Assembly (NCBI GenBank): GCA_003952965.2 | Contig: CM025851.1 | Span: 26,053,798 to 26,117,797 of the forward strand | Length of the DNA stretch: 64,000 nucleotides | Source: Morella rubra | Taxonomy: Eukaryota; Streptophyta; Magnoliopsida; Fagales; Myricaceae | Direction: 5' to 3' | In this document: positions 24,133 through 34,569 of the stretch, piece by piece | Layout of the letters: each line of letters begins with the position of its first letter | How positions within the stretch are numbered: the stretch's first letter is position 1 | Position numbers and translations under genes: made by a program | The notes under the pieces: model-generated | Seen by the model: only the letters and a program-made list of their open reading frames with translations | Databases searched by the model: none | Told to the model about the DNA's origin: nothing

Positions 24133-24978
24133 TAGTGGCGGAACCAGGATTCAAGTTAAGGGGGGGTAAATTCTTAAAGTGAAATGACATATCAAAATTT
24201 TTTCCTACGTAATACAAAAAGTGTCTTAAAGTTAAAATATCGAAAATTAAGGACTAAAAGCATTAAAAATATTGAAATACACATATCATATTATTCACTG
24301 AGACTAAGAGGTGGCAATTGGATCCTACGGATCCGCATGCATAAAGTAGACTTGTATTTATATGTATTTACAAAGATAGAGAGACAAAACCTTAATCAAC
24401 TTTCTATTTGTTTCCAGAAAATTTTTTTCTAGTTCCAGTTTATCTTTTTTTTTTTTTTTCATTTTTTTTTTCTATTGCTATATAACATAGAAGAGCTTCT
24501 ATCCTACTCTGCATAGGGGAATAGTTTGCTCCTTGGGAACCAATTGTAGCTTTCTCTAATGTCTTTTCCTCTTGTCATTAATTTACTTTTTGGTGGGCGT
24601 AGCTTACATTTTCAAATTCATGCGGGCTATGAGACATTGTACTTGGGGATTTGATGTTGTTTATGATAGAGTCATAATGTACGCATTTTTCCTGTATAAT
24701 GTTAGAAAATTCAACTCTGAAGAAAATCTACTGGTACAGAAGAACTTTAGATATGCATGCCTGCCGGCCTCTATAGTCACAAATGGAGATGTAAAAAAAG
24801 GGCTGGGTTTAAGAAATTAGTTAGGCCCAAGGGGGGGCGGGCCTGGCCCTCCTGAGGCAAATACATGTGAAAAAAAAGGAAAAAAAAATCGATGTTACAC
24901 TAGGTAACTTTAATTTGGCAGAACAAAGGGGGGGAGGGAGCGCCCCCCCCCCCCCCCCCCCCGACCGATCCGCCACTG
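24133..24978 (-). mobile_element. hAT element remnant, tagtggcgga family, copy 2
   Basis: Inverted ends 'tagtggcgga' and 'tccgccactg'. The outside 8 bp are 'ttcacaat' and 'tccacaat' (7/8). On the minus strand near 24300-24350 the transposase end 'RRIQLPPLSLSE' can still be read. The element contains a run of 20 C residues (24943-24962), a likely site of sequencing or length error. Coding remains are minimal. It lies about 290 bp upstream of the subtilase start. Confidence 0.85.
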
Positions 24979-25215
24979 TCCACAATTACACGGTCTTGTC
25001 AAATTTGCAGAAATTCATTTCGGCCGCTTGAACGACACCGCACCGAAGATGTGGTTAGTGGAATGAGATATTGTTCTAAGCCAAGCCCGCCACAACGCGA
25101 GCTTTTAGAATCATAGTGGGGGTCCGCGGTCCCCATCCAAATAACCTAGTAGACAAGTTAGAAGAGTATTGTTGCGGGGACTGGGTTACGCCCACTCTAG
25201 TTCTCAACTGATCTC

Positions 25216-25222
25216 TATATAA
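25216..25222 (+). promoter_or_regulatory. Putative TATA box of the subtilase gene
   Basis: 'tatataa' lies 44 bp before the ATG at 25266 in 'gatctctatataagcacctc'. It implies a very short leader. The position fits a plant core promoter, but no start site can be seen. Confidence 0.5.
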
Positions 25223-25265
25223 GCACCTCAACTTTTGCAATTGTGTTTCAAAACTATGCCCATCC

Positions 25266-27564
25266 ATGGCTTCTCATATTGCCTTCTATGTGTGCCTTAT
25301 CTTTTTCTCTGTACTTCATCTGGCCTCCACCCTGACAGATTCTGACAACTATATCATTCACATGGACTTATCAGCAATGCCTAAAGCTTTTTCCGACCAC
25401 CATAGCTGGTACTTGGCTACTCTTGCATCTGTGTTGGATAATTCTGAACTTAGTAGTACCACTGCTACAAGTTCGTCCACTTCTAAACTTATCTACAGCT
25501 ATACTCATGTTATGAAGGGTTTCGCTGCAAGCCTTTCTCCTTCTGAGCTTGAGGCCCTGAAAAGCTCTCCAGGTTATCTTTCTTCATTCCGGGACTTGCC
25601 CGTTAAAGCCGACACTACTCATTCCCCCCAATTTCTTGGGCTCAACTCAAATGCGGGCGCATGGCCAATGTCAAATTATGGGCAGGATGTCATAATTGGG
25701 GTGATTGATACAGGAATTTGGCCAGAAAGCAAAAGCTTTAATGACGACGGCATGCCCGAAATACCATTGAGGTGGAAAGGAGAATGTGATGGTGGCGCGC
25801 AGTTCAACTCATCTTTGTGCAACAAGAAGCTCATTGGAGCTCGCTTCTTTAACAAAGGTCTAATCGCCAAAAATCCTAATGTGACAAAAACCATAAGTAA
25901 TTCCACGAGAGATACAGACGGACACGGGACCCACACTTCAAGCACAGCTACTGGGAACCATGTTGAAGGCGCATCCTTCTTCGGCTATGCCCCAGGAACA
26001 GCCAGAGGCACAGCTCCAAGGGCCAGGGTGGCCATGTACAAGGCTCTCTGGGACGAGGGTGGCATCGTATCCGATATTATTGCTGCCATTGATCAAGCAT
26101 GTACCGACGGTGTAGATGTCATATCAATATCATTGGGCTTGGATGGGGTTCCCTTGTACGAAGACCCAATTGCCATAGCCACATTTGCAGCCATGGAGAA
26201 GGGTATTTTCGTCTCTACGTCATCCGGAAATCGAGGACCTTTCAATGCGACCCTACACAATGGCGTGCCATGGGTTCTAACCGTTGCTGCTGGTACCTTG
26301 GACCGTCACTTTGGCGGAATTGTTACTCTTGGCAATGGAGCTTCGGTCAAGGGCTCGTCGCTCTATCCGGGGAATTCATCTTCCAACCAAACCGCAATAG
26401 TTTTCATGGGTGCTTGTGACAATTTGAAGGAACTGATGAAAATTGGGAAAAAGATTGTGCTGTGCCAAGACAAGAATGGATCCTTGAGTGACCAACTGTA
26501 TAATGTTAACCAAGCAAACGTGGCCGCCGGTGTCTTTATAACTAGCATCACTGACTTGGAGTTCTACATCCAAAGCACGTTTCCGGCAATTGTTTTAAAT
26601 CCAAAGAACGGAGAAACAGTCAAAGACTACATCAAGATTAACTCCCAGCCAAAAGCAAAGCTGGAGTTCCAAGACGACTCTTCGTACCAAACCGGCACCA
26701 AGTGTTACTACCTACAGTTCTAGAGGACCATCTCCGAGCTGTCCATCTGTCTTGAAGACTGACATAATGGCTCCTGGTGCATTAGTCTTAGCTTCCTGGC
26801 CCCCAAATGTTCCAGTGGCCGTGGTGGACTCGCAGCCACTATTTAGCAACTTCAATCTGTTGTCTGGTACATCCATGTCGTGCCCACATGCAGCGGGGGT
26901 GGCCGCACTTATTAAGGCAGTGCACCCTGAATGGAGCCCCGCAGCCATCTGGTCAGCCATGATGACCACTTCGGACATAATGGACAACACATACGGCCCC
27001 ATCAAAGACATTGCCCGTGGTGACATACCGGCTAGTCCTTTAGCCATGGGCGCTGGGCATATCAATCCGAACAAGGCAATAAACCCCGGGCTAATATACG
27101 ACGCTAAATCAGAAGAGTACGTAAATCTTCTCTGTGCACTAAATTTCTCCAGGGAGCAAATTAGGACCATCACCCAATCGGCTTCGTACAACTGTTCCAC
27201 CTCGTCCTTGGATCTTAACTACCCTTCATTTATTGCATTCTTCAATGCGAATGTCTCAAATTTAGATTCGAAAACTACACAAGAATTCCATAGGACAGTT
27301 ACCAACGTTGGACAGGGGAAGTCGACCTACGTTGCAAGCGTGACACCTATGAAAGGGGTTCAGGTCAGTGTGATGCCAGACAAATTAGTGTTCAAAGAGA
27401 AAAACGAGAATCAAGGTTTTAAACTGAGTATTGAAGGTCCACGACGGCTAACAGATCTCGTAGTTTTCGGTTTTCTCAGTTGGGTTGATACTGCAGGAAA
27501 ACACGTGGTCAGAAGCCCGATAGTGGCTACAAGAATAAGTTCGGATCTATTGCCGCATAGCTAA
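25266..27564 (+). pseudogene. SBT1: SBT1-type subtilisin-like serine protease, intronless, frameshifted
   Basis: Plant subtilases are secreted serine proteases that act in the apoplast. The first frame (485 codons) shows a signal peptide (residues 1-22), an I9 propeptide ('YIIHMDLSAMPKAF' to 'HSPQFLGL'), catalytic Asp148 ('VIDTGIWPES'), His220 ('DGHGTHTSS') and oxyanion Asn322 ('SSGNRGP'), and part of the PA region. It ends at a stop at 26721-26723. The other frame takes over at about 26692 ('PAPSVTTYSSRGPS') and contains the catalytic Ser in 'GTSMSCPHAAG' and the fibronectin-III-like end, stopping at 27562-27564. Compared with the family, about five residues are lost at the junction, consistent with a ~17-bp deletion between 'ccaaac' repeats. 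The first frame alone lacks the Ser, so the gene is broken unless this is an assembly error. No introns, as usual for SBT1. Confidence 0.9.
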
Positions 27565-27598
27565 TTGACTGCTCACCATCTGATCGCTCTCTCACCTA

Positions 27599-27604
27599 AA
27601 TAAA
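27599..27604 (+). terminator. Putative polyadenylation signal of the subtilase
   Basis: 'aataaa' occurs 34 bp after the stop codon, in 'ctcacctaaataaaagcc'. Position and sequence fit a plant near-upstream element. Confidence 0.5.
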
Positions 27605-28699
27605 AGCCATCCAAAGCCAAGCTAACCACTTGGTAAGGTGCAGCCAAAGAGAGAAGAAAACCCGGTTGGTGATGACACTTGCAGCAATTGATGCAGCTAA
27701 TTGGACAGCGGTTTGAGTGGTTGTTATGCAGTAGCTTGTTGTGTCGTACGTAAGCATATCCATTAGAACAAGAAATTGAAGCCTTGAGTGTATAATGTTA
27801 GAATTATTGCATACCTAAATTATGTGGGACAAATGAAGTACTGTAGCTACATGCATATGTAATGAGAAAATGACCAAATTCCGTGACAGACAAATGCAGT
27901 AGGGATAACGAAAATAAGCTCATCTTCTTTGTTGCTTATGCCGACGGGTATATCTGGCAATATCAAGTTGTGTGGTTATAATTAATACTCTACTGGTGGA
28001 AAAAATATATTATAAGCTCATCTTCTTTGTTGCTTAACTATAGTATCACGTTTGGTAAATTTTCTAGGCCTTTTTAAAGGCGATATTAATATTAGGTTAT
28101 TTAGTTGGTCTGAAGTACTCATGGAATTAATTCCACAATAATGTAGCAATTTCTCGTTCAATGTAAAGAAAGATCGACAAACAGCTTGCAAAAATGGAAA
28201 AAAGAAACAAATGTCAGTAAGAACCAAAATACATTAAGGTTGTGGAATAAAGAAAGAAAGAGCAACTTGGGACCAACTTGATTTTGCTAGTATTAGAGTT
28301 TAGTTTTTTTTTTTCTAAATAGTATTAGAGTTTAGTTATTGTCGGTTGGATTTGTTATTTATTTTTTGAGTTTTTTTTTTATGTGTTTGTGAGTCTTGTT
28401 TGATTTTCTGGATGTAACACTCGGCGATAAATGAGAACTTAGATATATCATTCTCTTTCTTAAAAAACCGAAAAGTGGGTGCCAGCATTAACAATTCCAT
28501 ACGAAACACACGGCCATCATGTGCTTACAAGGGGAAACAGATTCCACGCAGAAATTATTGGAGTCATGATTGCGGATCTAAAGCCAAATTAAATAATTTT
28601 TATTTAGGATAGAGCAGCATGAAGATTAAGCTACATGCTGTGAGAATCCGAGGTAATTGCGTACGTACTTGATCAATAGGGTCAACACGTAGTACTTGT
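27605..28699. other. 3' flank of the subtilase, no gene seen
   Basis: AT-rich sequence containing repeated words ('taagctcatcttctttgttgctta' at about 27914 and 28012). No domain is recognised in the minus-strand frame at 28018-28227. Confidence 0.45.
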
Positions 28700-29716
28700 G
28701 AAGCATCGATTCCCACAAAACTGGGGTAGCTAAGATATGGCTTTCGGTGGCCCCTCCGAACTATAGCCAGGCCCGCCCGTCACATGGCCAGCCAGGCGTC
28801 TAAATGTTCACGAGACGAGAAAAGTATGCTGCCAAAATATATATATACGTGACAAATTAAGCAGCAGTGATAATAGTTCTGCTGGACGTACAGTGTCAAT
28901 TCTATTAGCTAGATGCGAAGTACCAACCGTGCCCCAAGTTCTGGTGTGTTTTCGGGGACTAGCTTAGCCAGTGCACTCATGGACATTGGGCATATCATAG
29001 GCTCGTTTTCTTGCCCGTGCATGCATGCCCCCACCACCTCTTTGCCTCATCTCATTACAAGTTGTGGAGAATCAGCAACCCAGCTTGCTTAGACTTCTGA
29101 ACAAAAACAAAAACGAGCAACTTTTCTGTGCTCTAGGGCGTTTAGTCCACGGCTGTTTCAACTACCCGGTGATGCGCATGATATATATGAATCCCACTTC
29201 TGTGATTCCCTTGATCTATACTCAACGACGCCAAATTGTTCGTACAAGATCCGTATTGTGTTCTGTTCTCTGCACTTCACAGAATAACGCGGAAAAGAAA
29301 AGAAATTTTCCTAATCGATTCATTGTGCCATCTTTTTTTTTTTTCTGTCAACGAGATTCCATATTCTGATCAGCTGGAAACTGAAAGACGTGGCTATTGG
29401 AACTTTCACATATGTTACGCAATAATGAATAATGATTCAAATGTTTGTGCGTTCCATCTCCATCATGGACCATGAAAATATAGTACTCCTTTTCCAAGAC
29501 GTGGGTAAAATGGAGGATCTTTCCTTTCTTGTCATCTTCCATTTCGGTGTGAACAGTGTCTGAAATCGTATAGCAGGCCGGCATGGAAACTTGCAGTCTT
29601 ACAGAGAATTGGAAAATTTGTGGGGTCCTCCTCTTTAATTCTACTCATATCTCTTTCTTTTGCTCACACCCTATAACGATGAAACTCCTCCGCTTTTAGG
29701 AGTCCCCAAACTACTA
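28700..29716. repeat. Duplicated noncoding block, copy B
   Basis: Direct repeat of 21392-22827 plus 23920-23947, in the same orientation, without the MITE and CACTA insertions of copy A. It serves as the empty-site reference: here 'gatgaaactcctccgctttt' is continuous where copy A holds the CACTA relic. The two blocks bracket the subtilase. No frame is conserved between copies. Confidence 0.85.
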
Positions 29717-31060
29717 TACAAAAACATACATTCCTTTGGAGGTCCAGTAATACTATTTTTAAGCTGGAGGGTATTTTTGAATGGGCATTACTGAAAAGAT
29801 AACAAAAATTCAATCCACGTTTGTGACTTTTCCAATCTTTTGTGGTCCTGGGATGCTTTTTTTTTTAATTAATTTTATATTTTTGTTTCCTATATTTTTT
29901 GTTTCCTAAGCTCCCTTGCAAGCCAGCATCAACATTATTCATTCTACTTGCTGGGCTGACGTCTTATACACTCTAAAAAGAGAAACTGGTTAGCAGCCAA
30001 AAGAGCATTGTGTGGCGACAATGCCCCAACTCCGCCGCCCAGGCTTTGTAGTGGGCTAAGGGTGCGCCCACTTGATCCTAGCACGCCTCCAGCGATTGCT
30101 TTCTTCAAAAGTTAGGCCACCTCACATTTGGCATTGGCAACCTACAAACCTAGCTTTGGCTCTTGGGAAGCCTTCTCTAAAATTCACCAAGTGCAAATTT
30201 CATCCCATATACTCTTCTCCAATTCCCTTGAACTTGGAGGCATTTTCTTACTAAGCTCGAATGTAATTTTCGCCTATCTGGTTACCTTGCCTTAAAAACA
30301 ATAACGAAACACAGAGCTACGTACAGACCTATTCCTCTACCTCTTGTGCGGGTAAATTGATAACTGATCCCAAACTGAGCTTCTTTTTTTCATTTTACGT
30401 TGAGCCCAGTTGGGTAGGTTCTGTATAATTTGAGGGGCCTAGACTAAAGAAATTGTTGGGTTCTCTCCTTTTTGTTCTAGGCGAATTTGTTTGGGTTCCC
30501 GTATGGGCCTCTATTACTTCTCAGAATATGTGGGGACTGGGCGATAGAGATGGAATCCAACGGACCATTTTCGTCGATGAACCCGTGGGGAGGGAACAAA
30601 AGTTACCAGTTGCGTTTCTTTTCGTGGCCTAAAGTCCTACAGGTCAGTCTTTGGGAGCCAGGCCCAGGGCCGGGGATAGGACAAAAGGCGAAATAGAAGA
30701 GCTGAGAACAGTGAGCTGAAAGGCTGCCTACTGGGTTCGCTCCATTGTTGGGCCAAAGCCTGCGTCCATAAATAAGTTTGAAGCTGGGAAAGTTTAGATA
30801 AGTTGCGAATGAATAATGATCAAGAAGACATAAATAAGCAAAATTCTACAGAAAGGGCAAAGAAAAACGAAGCATACAAGCGCAGCTACATAGATCTAAG
30901 ACGACACAAATTTTGTGACTACGCCTCGTTCGCATAAAGTTCAAAAAAGCAAAAAAAAAAAACACTCTGCACACAGATACACAACAAGTAACATTATCTG
31001 AGGATGTTGTGTACTTTTAGGAGATTGAAGACTGCACTGAGTAAATAAAATGTTTAAAGA
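29717..31060. other. Intergenic stretch, no gene recognised
   Basis: Mixed composition. Around 29990-30300 and 30370-30720 the base composition is more even, but the frames (30072-30254 and 30487-30696) are short and show no known domain. Could contain decayed retroelement sequence. Confidence 0.4.
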
Positions 31061-31061
31061 A

Positions 31062-31590
31062 AAAAAAAATACACTTTACACCTTCTAACAATCACATATT
31101 TTCTAACTTGTATATGAAATTACCAAATTTCAGACATTGCTCATCAAAACTACCTATAGTTTTATACTATGTACCCTAAATTAAAATTTGGGATAAATAC
31201 ATTTTACATTTTCTAAAAATGTGAATCTTGACACTTTGCATCATAATCTATTATCTGTGTCACACCGCACCATCAACTATTAATTTCAAACACTTTACAC
31301 ATTCCATTAAAAATTTTCAGCAATTTAAATGAAAAAATAAAAAATAAAAATTGGTATGTGAAATGATAATATTTTGCCTATAATTTTTTTTGACTATCTA
31401 AGGGTAGAATTGTAATTTTAGTTTCCAAGAAATCAATTTCTCTTCAAAATTGATAGAAAATTTTAATGTAGGTATAAAATGTTTAAAATCAATAGTTTGT
31501 TAGTGCAATATAACAAATATAAGAGACTAAAGAGCTTAGTGTCAAGAGCCTTATTGTAGTCGAAGTGTACAAAAATGTACTTATCCCTCA
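31062..31590. mobile_element. Foldback-type repeat related to the 'tacactttacacc' MITE
   Basis: It starts 'aaaaaatacactttacaccttc' and ends '.gtgtacaaaaatgtacttatccctc'. It includes 'gataaatacattttacattttc', 'gacactttgca' and 'acactttacaca'. The words and the inverted arrangement match the foldback family seen at 13471-13833, but the copy is too diverged for arm limits to be set by eye. Confidence 0.45.
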
Positions 31591-32225
31591 AATTTTTACT
31601 GACTAACGTCCAAATTGTAAATTGAGGTGCAAAAGACAAACTAATTTGTAATTTGGATTATAATGCGGCAAATTTGATAATATTGCGTGTAAATTATAAA
31701 ATTTATTGTAGTTAGAATAAACAATTTGGATTGTAACTTGAGGTGAAAAGCCTAAAATTTCGTGTTTAAAAGTTCTAAAACAATAAACAGTCCTCCAAAT
31801 ACCATCGTCCAAATGCAACATAGTATCAATTTTTCAAGCACTCGAAATGTTTATGTACATAGTGTACAAGTTGGGTTGGTTTATTGGGAAATAAAGAATT
31901 CCCATGGCCTCTAAAGTCTAAATGATTCAATAGAATGCCCCGCCCCATTTTATTCCCTTAAAATTCTCCCATTTATTGGGCAAATACGTGTAATCTGTCC
32001 CCCAAACTTTGTTTTTTTTTTCAGTTTTTATCAAGGGTGACCTCAAGCAACCTCATTTCTTGACCAAACAAGTGAAAACTGCCGCTTACAAAAAAAAAAA
32101 AAAAAGGGTGAAATCTACACTCTACCCCTTCTTCTTAAAATTAAGCATTTGCGTTCTTCCTCATATTTTTAAAAAAAAAAAAAATTAAACTATTAAATTT
32201 TAAAAAGGAAATGTAACTAACTAAT
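31591..32225. other. Intergenic stretch, no gene seen
   Basis: AT-rich noncoding DNA with two A-runs near 32088-32105 and 32170-32184. The short minus-strand frame at 31603-31821 is not convincing. Confidence 0.45.
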
Positions 32226-32234
32226 TACCCACTA

Positions 32235-32501
32235 ACCACGGAAGTGGTTGCTCAATTAGTCTTGGCGTTCGCTCGAAACAGGGCTAAAGGGCTAGAGGTC
32301 CTTAGATTGAACCCCCCCGCAACCAAGGTTAGTTGCACTTTCGTGGTGTTGTGGTGACAGTCTAAATCCCACGGTTTAGTAGCTATGGCTCAATCCAGAC
32401 ATTCTGCGACAAGTAGGAAAGCCCTTATAGTCACGTCCAAGGGGAGCTGGTAACGCTTGGTAGCCCCCTTCCACCCTTTTTCAAAAAAAAAAAAAAAAAA
32501 A
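32235..32501 (+). mobile_element. SINE-like retroposon with poly(A) tail
   Basis: A ~250-bp GC-balanced block in AT-rich DNA: 'agtggttgctcaattagtcttggcgttcgc' at the head, a B-box-like 'ttagattgaaccc' near 32302-32314, the tail 'ggtagcccccttccaccc' and an A-run at 32484-32501. After the tail comes 'ctaattaac', similar to 'aactaactaattac' before the head, a possible target duplication. This is the usual anatomy of a tRNA-derived plant SINE, although the A box is not clear. Confidence 0.6.
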
Positions 32502-32621
32502 CTAATTAACTAATTTCATCATTTATAGACCGAAAGCTCCCTCATTAATTTCAGACTAACTAAAATTTAAAAATGAAATATATAAGTAATGAAAAAAAAA
32601 ACTTATAAATAAACCATGATA

Positions 32622-32641
32622 TATGTGTGTGTGTGTGTGTG
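32622..32641. repeat. (TG)n microsatellite
   Basis: 'tgtgtgtgtgtgtgtgtg' following 'catgatata'. Simple sequence repeat in noncoding DNA. Confidence 0.9.
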
Positions 32642-33344
32642 AGCTATGGAAAATGGAAAAGAATTATATGTTTTTTTTTATCATGTGCTTTCTCTTTGTT
32701 TAGTAAATATTTTAAAGCTCAAAAGTTAAAATTTTTAAAAGTATATAAAAGTAATATAACTTTTATTTTATCCTTAAGGTAAAAAAATGTTTAGCTAAAA
32801 TTACTATTTCAAAAAGATAATCCAAAATTGAATGTGTAATCCAAAATTACTATTTCAACATGGAATGTGTACACTCAGCGAGTCCACCAATGAGACCATC
32901 AGTTAGTTTCAGCCCATTCAATAAGTTCAAAATCAATTTTTACTTTCACAAATAATTTTAATTTATATTCTTGATCGGAACTCTAACTTTAAAACTAATG
33001 AATTAGTAGATATTACCAACCGGGTCAAGAGCATGACTGTTTGTGAGTCTTGAACAACATTGGGTGGACTGTTGCTGGTGGGCCATGACAACTTGTTTAA
33101 AGTTTGGAAAGGATTCTGGAATAACTTCCATTCGCGGATGAGTAAAGTCGCTGGAGATCGGTGGAGCATCCACAAGCATGTGCAAAAGGTTTGCCAACAT
33201 TAGGTGATGCTGCATGTTCCTGTTTGAGAGGGCATAATATTCTCATGTGGAGTAAGGAAATTACTGGAATGTACACAGGTAAAGCTTGATTGGCAAGTTA
33301 CTCCGATATTATAAGAATAGTGGCAAAAGTTAGTGATTATATTA

Positions 33345-33655
33345 GGCTTAAACTCTTAATTACCACTTTAGTGTTATAAACTTTTAACAAATCAGTATCT
33401 AAAGTACAACTTTAAACGAGCTAGTCTATTTTTCATATATATAAGTCATTTGTCCGCTAAAAGTTAGTAAACTAATGAAAAATCGATATGAATTAGGGGT
33501 CAAAATATTTATTTTTGGGATCGGATAATCTATTCTGGACTCTGTCTTTGTTAGTGAGCTAATTTTTTATGGACGAAAAGTATCTAAAAAATAAACCACA
33601 CAAACCGTCTCATTTAAAGTTATACCCCAAGTATTAATTAAAGTGAATAATTAGT
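33345..33655. mobile_element. Foldback MITE, 'ttttaacaaatca' family, copy 1
   Basis: Contains 'aaacttttaacaaatcagta', 'gtacaactttaaacgagc', 'gggatcggataatctattctgg' and the near inverse 'caaaccgtctcatttaaagttatacc'. The same order of words occurs at about 49035-49385, and the left half at 57238-57385. The outer arms are inverted copies of each other. Confidence 0.65.
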
Positions 33656-34560
33656 CAATGATTCATATAATTAAACTGCGGTGATTTCGGTAATTTGGAG
33701 TTAAGCTTAGACTCTTGAAAAATTTGCCGGTGGCAATATTTAATAATGCTTCAAAAACTTTGATTCAATCCATAATGCAGTCAAGCTGGTGGAGTCTCAC
33801 GTAAGTTAGAGATTATTGGTTAAATAGTGAGTTAGGTGGTTCTATCACAGATCACGAGTGATAAACGTGGCATAATTTTAGGTCTAATGAAATATATTAT
33901 ACTAAGATGGCGTATTACAGACACAGACCTATCATATTTAATTAAAATCCCACACAAATATAATTATCTGCCAACAATATTCTAATCTCTGAAGTGAAGT
34001 TCATGTAATTTGACTCAATGTTTTTATTTGGAATATTGGTAAGTTTTAGGCGACGGAGAATCAGAAATGAATGTTTTGTCCATAGCCAAAGCAGGTAGAC
34101 CGTATTTGTTTTATTATCTGCTCAGATGAGATGATAGTCATGATACGGGCCGGATAAAATTTACTGTTCCATATAATTAATAATTACACAATTAATTGAA
34201 AAATACATACTATTTAGGCAGACTCATCTATCATGGCTCTGGTTGGATATCTTCTCGATAGAGTTCTGGTTATTTGTGACCTAGATATACTCTTAGTTGA
34301 TATTTTAGTTCATCTTTTCTGACTTAGAAAAAAAAAGTTCATCTTTTCTGGAAGAGAATCTCATCCGAAGATCCGTTCATTTTGCACATGGGCCTAGAAC
34401 TGTCTGATATACACACTTTGGTTTGGCCTCTTGACTCCAGCACTAATTAACCTCCCCACTGCCTAAAAAAAACAAAAAACCTCCCCACCGACTACATAAA
34501 TTAATAGATTCGCGCTGGGTGATGCGCTGCCAACTGTATCGTGGCCGTCGGTCGAGTAAT
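33656..34560. other. Intergenic stretch, no gene seen
   Basis: AT-rich noncoding DNA before the Mutator-like element. No long frame, repeat boundary or RNA gene is seen. Confidence 0.45.
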
Positions 34561-34569
34561 TTTTTTTTT

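Noticed and set aside
26712-27200. 162-codon minus-strand frame
   Set aside because: Antisense shadow of the subtilase.
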